Assembly (NCBI GenBank): GCA_021781475.1
Contig: JAJXWT010000003.1
Span: forward strand, 1-64,000
DNA: 64,000 bases
Source: a bacterium
GTDB lineage: Bacteria; Patescibacteriota; Saccharimonadia; Saccharimonadales; Saccharimonadaceae
Reading direction: 5' to 3'
Shown: positions 1-7,924 of the stretch, in pieces
How positions within the stretch are numbered: position 1 is the stretch's first letter
Layout of the letters: each line of letters opens with the position of its first letter
Notes under the pieces: generated by a model
What the model saw: the letters and a program-made list of their open reading frames with translations, nothing else
Database searches by the model: none
Told to the model about the DNA's origin: nothing
Position numbers and translations under genes: made by a program

Positions 1-581
1 TATCGCCGCGGCGGCACACCACAAAAACGAATTTACGGGTCCAAGTGCTCCCGAGCGGCCCTGGCTATTCCGATGAAAATAACTTAAAAGTTTTTACCGC
101 ACTTTTTTATGCAGCGCAAAAGACAATTACGATTGTGAATCCGTATTTTGTACCAGATAGTGTGCTGATTACCGCACTGGTGAGTGCAGCGCGGCGTGGT
201 GTGCAGGTCGCAATTATCAATTCGGCGGCGGTCGACCAGTTTTTTGTGGCGCACGCACAGCGCTCGTATTATGAGCAGCTTTTGGCGGCCGGTGTGCATA
301 TTCATTTGCACCGTGGCCCCGTTTTGGTCCATTCAAAATTTATCATCGTTGATGAACAAGTGTCTATGGTCGGTTCAAGTAACATGGACATGCGCTCGTT
401 CGTGCTCGATAGCGAGCTGACAATCATGGTGTATAGTGAACAGTTCGCAACAAACTTGCAGGCTATCGCCGACACCTATTTGGCAGACGCTCGCATGATT
501 GACCTTGCGTCATGGCAGGCGCGCCCAGCCGCACATAAGATATTTGACACAATCGCACGTCTTACCGCTACAATTCAGTAA
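1..581 (+). CDS. cls: Cardiolipin synthase / PLD-family phosphatidyltransferase, C-terminal part (5' end outside window)
   Basis: The frame is open from base 3, so the true start lies upstream; the GTG at 45 is an internal valine. The visible part is the second phospholipase-D half. It has the HSKFIIVDE stretch (HxK...D motif) followed by GSSNMDMRSF, typical of cardiolipin synthases, which join two phosphatidylglycerols at the membrane. A preceding VNPYFVPD segment is also family-typical. The stop overlaps the mutY start by one base, so the two are probably co-transcribed. A distant CDP-alcohol phosphatidyltransferase (31491-32216) could supply its substrate. The N-terminal membrane part and first PLD motif cannot be assessed. 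Confidence 0.88.
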   Translation, partial: SPRRHTTKTNLRVQVLPSGPGYSDENNLKVFTALFYAAQKTITIVNPYFVPDSVLITALVSAARRGVQVAIINSAAVDQFFVAHAQRSYYEQLLAAGVHIHLHRGPVLVHSKFIIVDEQVSMVGSSNMDMRSFVLDSELTIMVYSEQFATNLQAIADTYLADARMIDLASWQARPAAHKIFDTIARLTATIQ

Positions 582-1366
582 TGGATGAGTTTCACGATAC
601 AATCTGGGGGTATTACCGTACGCATGCTCGCCCGATGCCTTGGCGCGATGCGCCGACATTTTATAATGTGCTTATCAGCGAGCTTATGCTGCAGCAAACC
701 CAGGTGTCTAGGGTTGAGCCTAAGTTTGTGGCATTTACGCAACGGTTTCCTTCGATGATTGAGCTCGCACAGGCGCCACTTGCCGATGTAATGAGCCAAT
801 GGGTTGGGTTAGGCTATAATCGGCGGGCGAAGTATCTCCACGAAGCCAGTAGGCTTATCGTAAAGAACGGGCAACCGCGCGGTGTTGCTGAACTAGTAGC
901 CTTGCCTGGTGTCGGTAAAAATACCGCAGCTGCGATCATGAACTATGCCTACAATAGTGCGACACCCTTTGTCGAAACGAATATTCGCACCGTGTATATC
1001 GAATCCTTTTTTAAAGGCAAGGTTGACATCACTGACCGGCAGATTCTTGACCTGGTAACTACGACAATTGATTATGAGCACCCCAGGGAGTGGTTTTGGG
1101 CATTGATGGATTATGGAGCGCACCTTAAGGCGAGCGGTCTGGCAAATACGGCATCGAGCCACCACTATCGGCGCCAAACGCCGCTTGCTGGTAGCGTGCG
1201 GCAGATGCGCGGCTGGATTGTCCGGGCGCTGGCAGGGGGCGCTTTGAGCCGTGCCCGGCTTACGCGCCAGTTCGGCGACGATGCGCGCTTTACGGGAGCG
1301 CTTAGCGCTCTGCAGTCTGAAGGGCTCGTAACTGAAACTAATGGCACGCTCCATTTGACCAAATGA
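581..1366 (+). CDS. mutY: MutY-like A/G-specific adenine glycosylase without iron-sulfur cluster
   Basis: Helix-hairpin-helix base-excision enzyme expected to remove adenine mispaired with 8-oxoguanine. Visible features are SELMLQQTQV near residues 33-42 (E34 matches the general-acid Glu) and the HhH loop LPGVGKNTAAAI near 108-119. Two things differ from classical MutY. The catalytic Asp of the LDGNV motif is Glu (VETNIR, E132). The 261-aa protein has no cysteine at all, so it cannot carry the usual C-terminal 4Fe-4S cluster. There is no C-terminal Nudix-like domain; residues about 205-261 look like a small winged helix. ATG overlaps the stop of cls (TAATG). Confidence 0.85.
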   Translation: MDEFHDTIWGYYRTHARPMPWRDAPTFYNVLISELMLQQTQVSRVEPKFVAFTQRFPSMIELAQAPLADVMSQWVGLGYNRRAKYLHEASRLIVKNGQPRGVAELVALPGVGKNTAAAIMNYAYNSATPFVETNIRTVYIESFFKGKVDITDRQILDLVTTTIDYEHPREWFWALMDYGAHLKASGLANTASSHHYRRQTPLAGSVRQMRGWIVRALAGGALSRARLTRQFGDDARFTGALSALQSEGLVTETNGTLHLTK

Positions 1367-1383
1367 AACAGACGCGAGATAAT
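1355..1383 (+). promoter_or_regulatory. Promoter of the 1392 gene, near-leaderless
   Basis: TTGACC (1355-1360), 17 bp, GATAAT (1378-1383), then 8 nt to the ATG at 1392. It overlaps the end of mutY and predicts a transcript with almost no leader. Confidence 0.55.
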
Positions 1384-1391
1384 AAAGAGAC

Positions 1392-1928
1392 ATGAAATAT
1401 ACGCGCGTGTTCGCTGTTATCGTTGCTATAGTGCTGCTGGCCTCGCCACGCACTGTGCTTGCTGTGAGTCAGCAACCAGCTCCGCTGACCAGCAGTCAAA
1501 TCGAGCATATACGCAACAACTGTGGTGATACGCAGACTGCAATTAGTAGCGTGAGCGCGACCGATGCGGTGGCTTTCGTGAACATTATCCAGCAGCTCGA
1601 CCCCCTGTCTAACCGGCTCATGGCACCAATGAATAGTCGCGTTGCCCTTAATAAGCTCGACAGTGTGGCGCTGACAAAAACAACCGTCGACTTTAACGCA
1701 GAGGCTACCAAATTCCAGTCGCTGTATCGGGATTATGTCAAAAGCGTTAATGCGACCACTGTGATGGGGTGTTATAACCAGCCAGTTGAGTTTTACGATA
1801 ACCTAACCTTACTATTACAAAAGCGCGCCCTTGTACGCGCGTCGTACGAGCGGCTTATGAGCTTGATGGCGCAATATCGCAGCCAAGTGCAAGTAGTTGA
1901 AAAAAATGCGCTCAGTGGGGCTCAGTAG
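1392..1928 (+). CDS. Secreted or membrane-anchored protein of unknown function
   Basis: 178 aa. A hydrophobic N-terminus (residues 5-24, ending ...TVLAVSQ) looks like a signal peptide with an A-x-A-like site. The mature part is mostly helical, with two cysteines (CGDTQT near 44 and MGCYNQ near 126) that could form a disulfide outside the membrane. I recognise no family. It is followed after 2 bp by another small membrane protein, so the two probably act together. Confidence 0.75.
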   Translation: MKYTRVFAVIVAIVLLASPRTVLAVSQQPAPLTSSQIEHIRNNCGDTQTAISSVSATDAVAFVNIIQQLDPLSNRLMAPMNSRVALNKLDSVALTKTTVDFNAEATKFQSLYRDYVKSVNATTVMGCYNQPVEFYDNLTLLLQKRALVRASYERLMSLMAQYRSQVQVVEKNALSGAQ

Positions 1929-1930
1929 TC

Positions 1931-2314
1931 ATGAATGTGCTCGACGAACTTCGCAAAGAGGCGGCTCTTCGGGGGCGCTACGAACGCAACAAGTTTACGT
2001 TCATGCTAGGGGGTGTTGTAGTTATCTCGCTTTTGCTCGTGTCAATCGCAATGGGCGTGTACAACACCAGCGAAGCCGCGCAGCTTGACCTGAGTGGGCC
2101 ACGCTATGCTGGCGTGCGTGACCAAGTTGTGCAGAATAAGGCGCTTTCTACCTACCCCTCAAGTGGCACGTTCGACCAGCAGTCATTTGATGATTTTTAT
2201 AAGGCCTATGACCAGCACGTCCAGGCAATGCAGCAAGTGAATGGCTACGACCCTGCCGCAGTGAACAATGACTCATTTAACCTGATTGCGCCGACTGCCA
2301 CGCCAAGCCAGTAA
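1931..2314 (+). CDS. Small single-pass membrane protein, unknown function
   Basis: 127 aa with a short basic cytoplasmic N-terminus (NVLDELRKEAALRGRYERNK), one membrane helix around residues 26-46 (FMLGGVVVISLLLVSIAMGV) and a polar extracytoplasmic tail rich in Q, D and Y. It starts 2 bp after the preceding secreted-protein gene and probably shares its mRNA. No family recognised. Confidence 0.75.
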   Translation: MNVLDELRKEAALRGRYERNKFTFMLGGVVVISLLLVSIAMGVYNTSEAAQLDLSGPRYAGVRDQVVQNKALSTYPSSGTFDQQSFDDFYKAYDQHVQAMQQVNGYDPAAVNNDSFNLIAPTATPSQ

Positions 2315-2357
2315 GTGTCGGTGGCCTACGTGCACCGTATTGGTGCCATAACTACGT

Positions 2358-2363
2358 TATAAT
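2358..2363 (+). promoter_or_regulatory. -10 box of trmB, leaderless type
   Basis: TATAAT at 2358-2363 with only 7 nt to the trmB ATG at 2371, which puts transcription start at or next to the start codon. There is no Shine-Dalgarno sequence and no clear -35. Confidence 0.55.
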
Positions 2364-2370
2364 TGCAAAA

Positions 2371-3021
2371 ATGCCAGAATTTATTGACCCAAACCAGTTT
2401 ATTATTTCGCGCAAACGTAAGAAATATCGTTTTGCACGTTTTCATAATAACCCCTTATGTTTTGAGCTCTATGAATGGAGCGCGCGCCCGGTTGACTACA
2501 TTGAAATTGGCGCTGGCAACGGCATGTTTGCGGTTGAGCAGGCGGCGGGTGCACCGGAGCGCAGCTTTGTCGCTGTTGACGTCAAGGGGGACCGATTGCA
2601 AATTGGTGCCCATGCGGCGGTTGCGCGCGGCCTTACGAACGTTTATTTTGTGCGGGCTCGTGCAGATCAAATCGCCGAGCTCGTTCCCGGCCACTCCGTT
2701 GGCGCTATGTGGCTTAACTTTTCCGATCCATACCCTAAAAAACGTTCCGCAGGCAGGCGCCTCACGCACCCGTATTTCCTTAATCGCTACGCACAGGTAC
2801 TCCGGCCGGGCGGCAGTCTTTATATCAAGCACGACAACCCTCAATTTTTTTCGTGGAGCCTTGAGCAGCTAGTGGCAAGCCATTGGTCACTTAAAGAGCT
2901 GAGCTTCGACCTCCATGACTCGCCGCTAGATGTGAGCTATAAAATTATGACTGCGTACGAGCAAAAATGGCTTGCGCAAGGCTTACCGACACAATTTGTA
3001 CATGCTACAATAAATACATAA
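2371..3021 (+). CDS. trmB: tRNA (guanine-N7-)-methyltransferase
   Basis: SAM-dependent enzyme that makes m7G46 in the variable loop of tRNAs. The 216-aa protein has the class I methyltransferase glycine motif (IEIGAGNGMFAVEQA, residues about 46-60) and the TrmB signature WLNFSDPYPKKRSAGRRL, in which the DPYPK loop binds substrate and cofactor. Length is usual for the family. The -10 box lies only 7 nt upstream, so the mRNA is probably leaderless. The gene stands between unrelated housekeeping genes. Confidence 0.93.
   Translation: MPEFIDPNQFIISRKRKKYRFARFHNNPLCFELYEWSARPVDYIEIGAGNGMFAVEQAAGAPERSFVAVDVKGDRLQIGAHAAVARGLTNVYFVRARADQIAELVPGHSVGAMWLNFSDPYPKKRSAGRRLTHPYFLNRYAQVLRPGGSLYIKHDNPQFFSWSLEQLVASHWSLKELSFDLHDSPLDVSYKIMTAYEQKWLAQGLPTQFVHATINT
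3003..3011 (+). promoter_or_regulatory. Extended -10 promoter of the wHTH-Nudix gene
   Basis: TGCTACAAT at 3003-3011 inside the 3' end of trmB, 25 bp before the ATG at 3037. It fits the TGC-TAtAaT pattern seen at several other promoters here. Confidence 0.45.
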
Positions 3022-3036
3022 AGAATTGAGTCAATT

Positions 3037-3732
3037 ATGGTACGTAAATCATCTGTGAAAAACGATTATCAAAAATACATACTGAGTCAATTAAGGACAA
3101 GCCAGTTTGCGCGTTTTTCAGATATAAAGCCGGAAAATATCAACTCAAACTCGTTTAGCTACCACCTAAAGGAACTACTCAAAGGTGGATGGATTACTAA
3201 AAGTGCACAGGGTTATAGCCTTGGTCCTTCGGGGCTTGCCCATGCGGCACGCGACACAGAGGAAAAAACTGTTCGTATGCAACCAAACCTTATGATTGCG
3301 CTCCTTATTCAAGATCCCGAGGGTAACGTGCTACTGCACAAAAAGAGCGAACAACCCTATATCGCAACCTGGGAGCTCCCTTCGGTTCCCGCTGCAGTTG
3401 CGGATACAAGTATACGCGATGCGGCCGAATGGGCAGCGCGTAAGCTGCTACACATCACACCAGACAATCCCCGCCATGCGGGCGATTGCTATGTGCGTGT
3501 TCATAGGGGGAAAGTGGCACTGACCGCAACCATGTTCCACATTATTCGCTTTGCCGTCGGGGCCTACGAGGCGCCAACTAATTTTATGTGGGTTGACCCG
3601 TTAAAGATTGCGGCACTTTCGCATGCGCCGGCTCTTGACCAAATTGTTGCCCGGGCGTTCTTTAACGATCCGTACTTTTTCGAAGAATATACTGTGCAGT
3701 ACAGTATCCAAGCGCCGCTTGTGGCGGAATAA
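3037..3732 (+). CDS. Winged-helix / Nudix-fold protein with degenerate Nudix box
   Basis: 231 aa. Residues 1-75 look like a winged helix-turn-helix (ILSQLRTSQFARFSDIKP ... YHLKELLKGGWI). From about 85 there is a Nudix fold (LMIALLIQDPEGNVLLHKKS, then TWELPSV). Where the Nudix box should carry REUxEE, the protein reads IRDAAEWAARKLL, so the metal-binding glutamates are largely missing. Catalysis is doubtful; a ligand-sensing regulator, as in NrtR-type proteins, is the more likely role (inference). The stop is 2 bp from the stop of the convergent murC gene. Confidence 0.72.
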   Translation: MVRKSSVKNDYQKYILSQLRTSQFARFSDIKPENINSNSFSYHLKELLKGGWITKSAQGYSLGPSGLAHAARDTEEKTVRMQPNLMIALLIQDPEGNVLLHKKSEQPYIATWELPSVPAAVADTSIRDAAEWAARKLLHITPDNPRHAGDCYVRVHRGKVALTATMFHIIRFAVGAYEAPTNFMWVDPLKIAALSHAPALDQIVARAFFNDPYFFEEYTVQYSIQAPLVAE

Positions 3733-3734
3733 TC

Positions 3735-4988
3735 TTATGCCGCCAGCTGCTGGCGTAACCAGCTGTCAATGGAGCCGGCACCCATAACCAGCACCAGATT
3801 GCCGAGCGCTCGTTCGCGCTGTATATCTGTCCATAATTGGCTATTGAGGTCGCGGTACTCAACAATGTTTCGGTTCGTAAGGTTTTCGGTCAGTTGCTCG
3901 GGTTGTAAAACTGGAAGGTTTGGATTCTCGCGGGAAAGATAGGTGGGCAACCAATAAATTTTTTGTGCGGATTTCATACAATCTGCGTACTGGGCGCGCA
4001 CCTGGTACTGGCGTGTGTTTTGGTGCGGTTGGTATACTACGACAATATGGTCGGAAAGCTCGTGTGCAAGTTGGAGCGTCGCGGCAATTTCGGTGGGGTG
4101 GTGTGCATAGTCGCTGTATAAGTTTGGGCCAAGCTGTTCAAAGCGCCGGCTTGTCCCCGGGAACGTATCAATCGCCGCCCGTACTTCGTCGTAGGTGCCA
4201 AGGCTAAGGTATTCGCTGGCGTAGGCGATAAGGGTTGCGTTTTCGCGGTTATGGGTACCGACAAGGTGGAACGGCATCGTATCTTGCATGTGGAGCAAGG
4301 TATTGTCCGGGCGGAGTGTCAACCCGCGCTGGGCCTCGCGCTCCCACATAATGGTGTGCGCTGAATGGTCTATAAACTGCTGAAAAGCTGCAAAATAGTC
4401 AGCGGGGGTAGGGTAGGTGTCGGCGTGGTCGTAGTCAACACTGGTAATAAGTGACAGGTAGGGCGAAAAGTGCAAAAAATTGCGATCGAACTCATCGCAC
4501 TCGTACACAAAATATTGCGAATTTTCGTCATAGCGACCGCTGGGGCCAAAGCTAAGCGTTGAACCCACTGAATAGCTGACGGGTATTTTAAGCTGTTTTA
4601 GTGTCCACACAAGCATGCCGGTGGTCGTCGTTTTACCATGAGTGCCAGCAACGGCGATTAGTTTTAAGTTGTGTTCACGGATAATATCGCTAATCAGTTC
4701 ATCGCGTTTGCCGGTTTTAATACCAAGCGCCCGTGCCTTGGTGAGCTCTGGGTGATCCGCGGCCATGGCTGCGGTGTAAATCAACCAATCGAGTGGGTGC
4801 GCGGCGTGCACTTGCTCCAAAAAGCTGCCATCTTGCGTATAGGCAATCTGCACTCCCTTGGCCTCAAGCTGGTAGGTAGTGGGGCTTTTTGCTGTGTCCG
4901 ATCCAGCAACGTAGTGCCCGGCATCACTTGCAATTTCGGCGAGTGGCCCAATGCCCACGCCCCCAATTCCAGCAAAATATATATTCAT
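3735..4988 (-). CDS. murC: UDP-N-acetylmuramate-L-alanine ligase (Mur ligase)
   Basis: Cytoplasmic enzyme that adds the first amino acid to UDP-MurNAc in peptidoglycan synthesis. The protein opens MNIYFAGIGGVGIGPLAEIA (nucleotide-binding glycine loop). It carries the Mur ligase ATP loop GTHGKTTTTGML, the ...VYECDEFDRNFLH segment, the DYAHHPTEI region and a C-terminal ligase domain. At 417 aa it is somewhat short for MurC. I chose ATG at 4988 because the fold begins there and a TACCAT box lies 6 nt upstream; the frame stays open to 5024. An Mpl-type ligase is the main alternative. Confidence 0.88.
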   Translation of the reverse strand: MNIYFAGIGGVGIGPLAEIASDAGHYVAGSDTAKSPTTYQLEAKGVQIAYTQDGSFLEQVHAAHPLDWLIYTAAMAADHPELTKARALGIKTGKRDELISDIIREHNLKLIAVAGTHGKTTTTGMLVWTLKQLKIPVSYSVGSTLSFGPSGRYDENSQYFVYECDEFDRNFLHFSPYLSLITSVDYDHADTYPTPADYFAAFQQFIDHSAHTIMWEREAQRGLTLRPDNTLLHMQDTMPFHLVGTHNRENATLIAYASEYLSLGTYDEVRAAIDTFPGTSRRFEQLGPNLYSDYAHHPTEIAATLQLAHELSDHIVVVYQPHQNTRQYQVRAQYADCMKSAQKIYWLPTYLSRENPNLPVLQPEQLTENLTNRNIVEYRDLNSQLWTDIQRERALGNLVLVMGAGSIDSWLRQQLAA

Positions 4989-4994
4989 GTGCTT

Positions 4995-5004
4995 ATGGTA
5001 CAAT
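4995..5004. promoter_or_regulatory. Overlapping divergent -10 boxes for murC and the MFS gene
   Basis: On the minus strand TACCAT (4995-5000) sits 6 nt before the murC ATG. On the plus strand TACAAT (4999-5004) precedes the permease gene at 5034. The hexamers share two bases, so the two promoters should compete for polymerase. Confidence 0.4.
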
Positions 5005-5033
5005 AAAACCGGTAACGTGGGCAAAAAATAGAC

Positions 5034-6242
5034 ATGCTGCAGTGGGCAATCAGTCTAATCTTTCGCAAGCGCCATTACTGGCGCCACGCTTCGTTTGGTG
5101 AAGTTTCTGAGCTGTACGTTTCGCGGTTGCTTATGACGTTCGCAACGAACAGCATCGGCCTATTTATTGCACTCTATCTGTATACCTTGGGGTACAGCCT
5201 CCAGTTTATTATTATGCTGTACGCGGTAATGTTTTTGCTCAAGCTGCCTTTTGGGTTCTTTGCAGCAAAATATATTGCCCATTTTGGCCCAAAACACGGT
5301 GTGCTCATGGCAAACGTGCTGCGGGTCCCAAGTTTAATCGCCATGTTCGCTGCGCCACAGTATGGTATTGCTGCGGTATTAACTTTTAGTCTGTTTCAAA
5401 ACATGGCGGCAACACTTTATAACGTAAGCTATATGGTTGATTTTTCTAAGGTCCGGCACGAACTCCATACTGGCAAGGAGCTTGCCACGATGCAGATGAT
5501 TGAGCGCTTTGCTCGGGTGGCCGCACCGCTTATTGGCGGTATCCTTGCAACACTTTTCGGCCCAGCGGTCGTGATACTTGTCGCATCGTTACTCTTTAGT
5601 GTATCGTCGTACCCGTTGTTCCGCACAATTGAGCCAGTGCCGATTCGCATGAAGCTTAAATTCCGGGGCTTTCCTTGGTCACTGGCGCTCGGCAGCTTTA
5701 TTAGCAGCTCTGCCATGGGGTTTGACTGGACAGTGAGCGGCATGGTTTGGGTTCTGTTCACGGTCTTTGTTGTGTTTAGTACGCTTGGCGGGGGTGTATA
5801 CGCCATGCTTGGCCTATTGTTTTCGATTGGCGTCATGGTTTCGATGGCCGCAGCCTGGCTGTTTGGGGTGATTGTCGACAAAAGAAAGGGCGACTGGTTG
5901 TTTACAAGTGGTGTTATTGCGAACTCGCTCATCCATGTGATGCGGCCGTTTGTCACGACCGTGGCGGCCGTGGTGGGGGTAAACGCCGCGAAAGAAACAG
6001 CGACGGTGGCCTATTCGTTGCCATGGACGCGGGCTGTCTTTGAGGTCGGGGATATGTCAGGGTACCGGGTGGCTTACTTTATGCTTTTACAAATGTGGTC
6101 CGATATCGGCTCAGCAATCGCGTGCGTGGTTGCTGTTGGACTCATTTGGACGTTTGGGCTCGTGCTCGGCATGCAGCTGTTTTTTGTGTGTGCAGGTATG
6201 CTTGAACTTGCCATGATGGCGGGCCGTAAATATACAAAATAA
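5034..6242 (+). CDS. MFS-like multi-pass membrane transporter
   Basis: 402 aa with about 11-12 hydrophobic helices and a short charged loop (MKLKFRGFP) near the middle, as in major facilitator permeases with two six-helix halves. The N-terminal half has a loop-2-like segment (AKYIAHFGPKHGVL) resembling the MFS motif A position. Substrate unknown. It is divergent from murC with overlapping promoter boxes, which might link it to envelope supply, but nothing in the sequence proves this. Confidence 0.7.
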   Translation: MLQWAISLIFRKRHYWRHASFGEVSELYVSRLLMTFATNSIGLFIALYLYTLGYSLQFIIMLYAVMFLLKLPFGFFAAKYIAHFGPKHGVLMANVLRVPSLIAMFAAPQYGIAAVLTFSLFQNMAATLYNVSYMVDFSKVRHELHTGKELATMQMIERFARVAAPLIGGILATLFGPAVVILVASLLFSVSSYPLFRTIEPVPIRMKLKFRGFPWSLALGSFISSSAMGFDWTVSGMVWVLFTVFVVFSTLGGGVYAMLGLLFSIGVMVSMAAAWLFGVIVDKRKGDWLFTSGVIANSLIHVMRPFVTTVAAVVGVNAAKETATVAYSLPWTRAVFEVGDMSGYRVAYFMLLQMWSDIGSAIACVVAVGLIWTFGLVLGMQLFFVCAGMLELAMMAGRKYTK

Positions 6243-6280
6243 CCCCGCCTTGCTATACTGGGCGTAGCTAGGTGGGCGTT

Positions 6281-6904
6281 ATGGCAGCTGATTCCAGTAA
6301 TATACGAAAAACAATTTATATGATGCACCGCGTAAAAACGTGGCAACTTTTAGTGATACTGCTGCTGATGGCCTTTGTTGCTGTCACGCTGCTGCGCTTA
6401 AATAATATCGGAATGGTGCAGCGCCGTGATGCCGCTATAAAGGCGACCGACCCAAGTGACGCCAGGGCGCGCCTGGCTGATTTGCAAGCATATTCTATGG
6501 GCCACATGAACGCTGATACCGGGGTGTTTTACCTTGAAGGCCTATTTGGCCATGATGCCCAGGTAATAACAAACGAAATTCAGCAGGCAACGGGTACCTC
6601 GGCAACGGTTGACGCCCGAGCGGATGCAATTTGTAAGCCGCTTTCCAATGGCTACACCAGGGAATACCAGGATTGCATGATTCGCGAAATTACGAAGGGC
6701 GGCCAGGTGGTTGACCCCCTGACCCTGCCAAAATACCCGAACCAATCGCTCTATCGATATTCGTTCTTTTCGCCGCTCCTTTCGTTCGATTTTGCTGGTC
6801 TCGCGGTTGTTGCGTGTTTCGTGATTGCCCTAATTATTGTCGTGCGATCGGTGAGTCTTGTGGTGCTAAAACTCCTGTTAAAACACTACTACAGGGGTGT
6901 ATAG
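6281..6904 (+). CDS. Two-helix membrane protein, unknown function
   Basis: 207 aa if started at ATG 6281, which has AGGTGG about 5 nt upstream and an extended -10 TGCTATACT at 6251-6259. Helix one is near residues 20-37 (LLVILLLMAFVAVTLLRL) and helix two near 165-190. The loop between them, about 125 aa, should face outside and holds two cysteines (ICKPLSNGYTREYQDC). An ATG at 6323 is an alternative start. No family recognised. Confidence 0.68.
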   Translation: MAADSSNIRKTIYMMHRVKTWQLLVILLLMAFVAVTLLRLNNIGMVQRRDAAIKATDPSDARARLADLQAYSMGHMNADTGVFYLEGLFGHDAQVITNEIQQATGTSATVDARADAICKPLSNGYTREYQDCMIREITKGGQVVDPLTLPKYPNQSLYRYSFFSPLLSFDFAGLAVVACFVIALIIVVRSVSLVVLKLLLKHYYRGV

Positions 6905-6907
6905 GTG

Positions 6908-6934
6908 TTGACAAGGGTTGCTCCCCGGTATAAC
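6908..6934 (+). promoter_or_regulatory. Promoter of the 69-aa protein gene
   Basis: TTGACA (6908-6913), 15 bp, TATAAC (6929-6934). The spacer is shorter than ideal. A transcript from here has a leader of about 30 nt that holds a full AGGAGGT ribosome binding site (6957-6963). Confidence 0.5.
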
Positions 6935-6972
6935 CTAATCAATGTAAGATACTAATAGGAGGTATAACCAAT

Positions 6973-7182
6973 ATGGCTTACAGTCACACTAACTCTAAAG
7001 GCGTCAAATACTACTTGCACAAGACAGAAGTCACTCTACGCGGTGGCAAACCACAAACAATCTACTTTTTCGCTAAGGTAGAAAAGAACGCAAAGGGCGC
7101 TCCTTGCGACCTACCAGAAGATCGCGTTGTCAAAGAAAACCCACGCAACGGCTTTTTGACCGTTTCGAAAAAAAGCAAATAA
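6973..7182 (+). CDS. Well-translated 69-aa protein of unknown function
   Basis: Basic, cytoplasmic-looking protein with no signal or membrane segment, opening MAYSHTNSKGVKYYLHKTEV and ending in VSKKSK. It has an almost perfect Shine-Dalgarno (AGGAGGT, 9 nt before ATG), a consensus-like promoter and a strong terminator right behind it, so it is a monocistronic gene set up for high expression. The middle (RGGKPQTIYFFAKVEK) could form a small beta-sheet. I know of no assigned function. Because most promoters in this window lack an SD, this one stands out. Confidence 0.85.
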   Translation: MAYSHTNSKGVKYYLHKTEVTLRGGKPQTIYFFAKVEKNAKGAPCDLPEDRVVKENPRNGFLTVSKKSK

Positions 7183-7202
7183 GGTATAACATACCAACAA
7201 AC

Positions 7203-7237
7203 CAGCCCCGCATATTCTGCGGGGCGTTTGTTTTTAT
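7203..7237 (+). terminator. Rho-independent terminator after the 69-aa gene
   Basis: Perfect 8-bp stem GCCCCGCA / TGCGGGGC (7206-7226) with a 5-nt loop, followed by a T-rich tract GTTTGTTTTT. Confidence 0.85.
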
Positions 7238-7289
7238 AAAATACTTGCGCTTTTATGCCAATTGGGGTTATGCTAAAAACACAAACAAA

Positions 7290-7350
7290 CAGGTGCCAAA
7301 AAAGCCCCCATTGCCGGGCACCTGTGTAGGTTGCTTGGCGGGGGGCTTTT
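7290..7350 (+). other. Interleaved inverted repeats, possible RNA pseudoknot or switch
   Basis: Stem 1 is CAGGTGCC (7290-7297) with GGCACCTG (7317-7324), 8 bp perfect. Stem 2 is AAAAGCCCCC (7300-7309), lying in the loop of stem 1, with GGGGGCTTTT (7341-7350), 10 bp perfect. The crossing order is that of an H-type pseudoknot, or of two mutually exclusive hairpins in which stem 2 acts as a terminator. A TTGACT/TATAAC promoter follows immediately, so the element ends any upstream transcript or separates two units. Confidence 0.6.
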
Positions 7351-7354
7351 AATA

Positions 7355-7383
7355 TTGACTTTATTTTACTTTTGTGCTATAAC
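7355..7383 (+). promoter_or_regulatory. Promoter of the 7394 gene
   Basis: TTGACT (7355-7360), exactly 17 bp, TATAAC (7378-7383), then 10 nt to ATG. The predicted leader is only a few bases. Confidence 0.65.
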
Positions 7384-7393
7384 AAAAGTAATT

Positions 7394-7810
7394 ATGACAC
7401 TGCCGGATTTTTTGCCTAATCAGCCATCGATCACTTCAGACGGTGAGGTTGGCGCCACAGTGAAAGACATAACGACACAGATAGAGAACCTGCTTTTGCA
7501 GTGCGCAAAGATGGAAGCCGAGGCGAGGCTGAGACGTGGGCGTAAGCAGTACAGGTCTGCTCAAGAGCTTCGCGCGGACGCAAAGAATCTTGGAAACGAA
7601 GCGAATAGACTTATAGCGAGGTACCTAGGGCTTGGCGAGTATAACCCTAATGACTCAGCTAACGTGTCGGCAGTTGCCCAAGAACGCTTAGCCAGGCGCC
7701 AAGTGGCACTTGGGCGAGGGGCTACAGAACAAGCACTTCAATCGAGTGAGCCCGAAACACTCAGCCCAATTGAGCGCGCTGCTGGTTGGGGTGATTTGCG
7801 CAACCAGTAA
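7394..7810 (+). CDS. Soluble helical protein, unknown function
   Basis: 138 aa, charged, no signal or membrane helix. A long helix or coiled-coil region spans about residues 20-80, with many K, R, E and A residues (KMEAEARLRRGRKQYRSAQELRAD). The C-terminus is less ordered. Start ATG 7394 was chosen because a well-spaced promoter lies just before it; the frame opens earlier at a TTG inside the inverted-repeat element. No family recognised. A GGGGC/GCCCC hairpin (7853-7869) downstream may end its transcript. Confidence 0.7.
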   Translation: MTLPDFLPNQPSITSDGEVGATVKDITTQIENLLLQCAKMEAEARLRRGRKQYRSAQELRADAKNLGNEANRLIARYLGLGEYNPNDSANVSAVAQERLARRQVALGRGATEQALQSSEPETLSPIERAAGWGDLRNQ

Positions 7811-7924
7811 CTGGCTTAACTTATCGTAGGGGCCGCTAAACCTTCAGTGGCTGGGGCGTATAGTGCCCCGTTGTGGTTATGCCTATATTGTATTTCTACA
7901 CCCCCTGTTGTTAAATAAGGACAA

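Noticed and set aside
893-1453. 186-codon ORF on the minus strand across mutY
   Set aside because: Antisense to a clear gene, no family features, no promoter.
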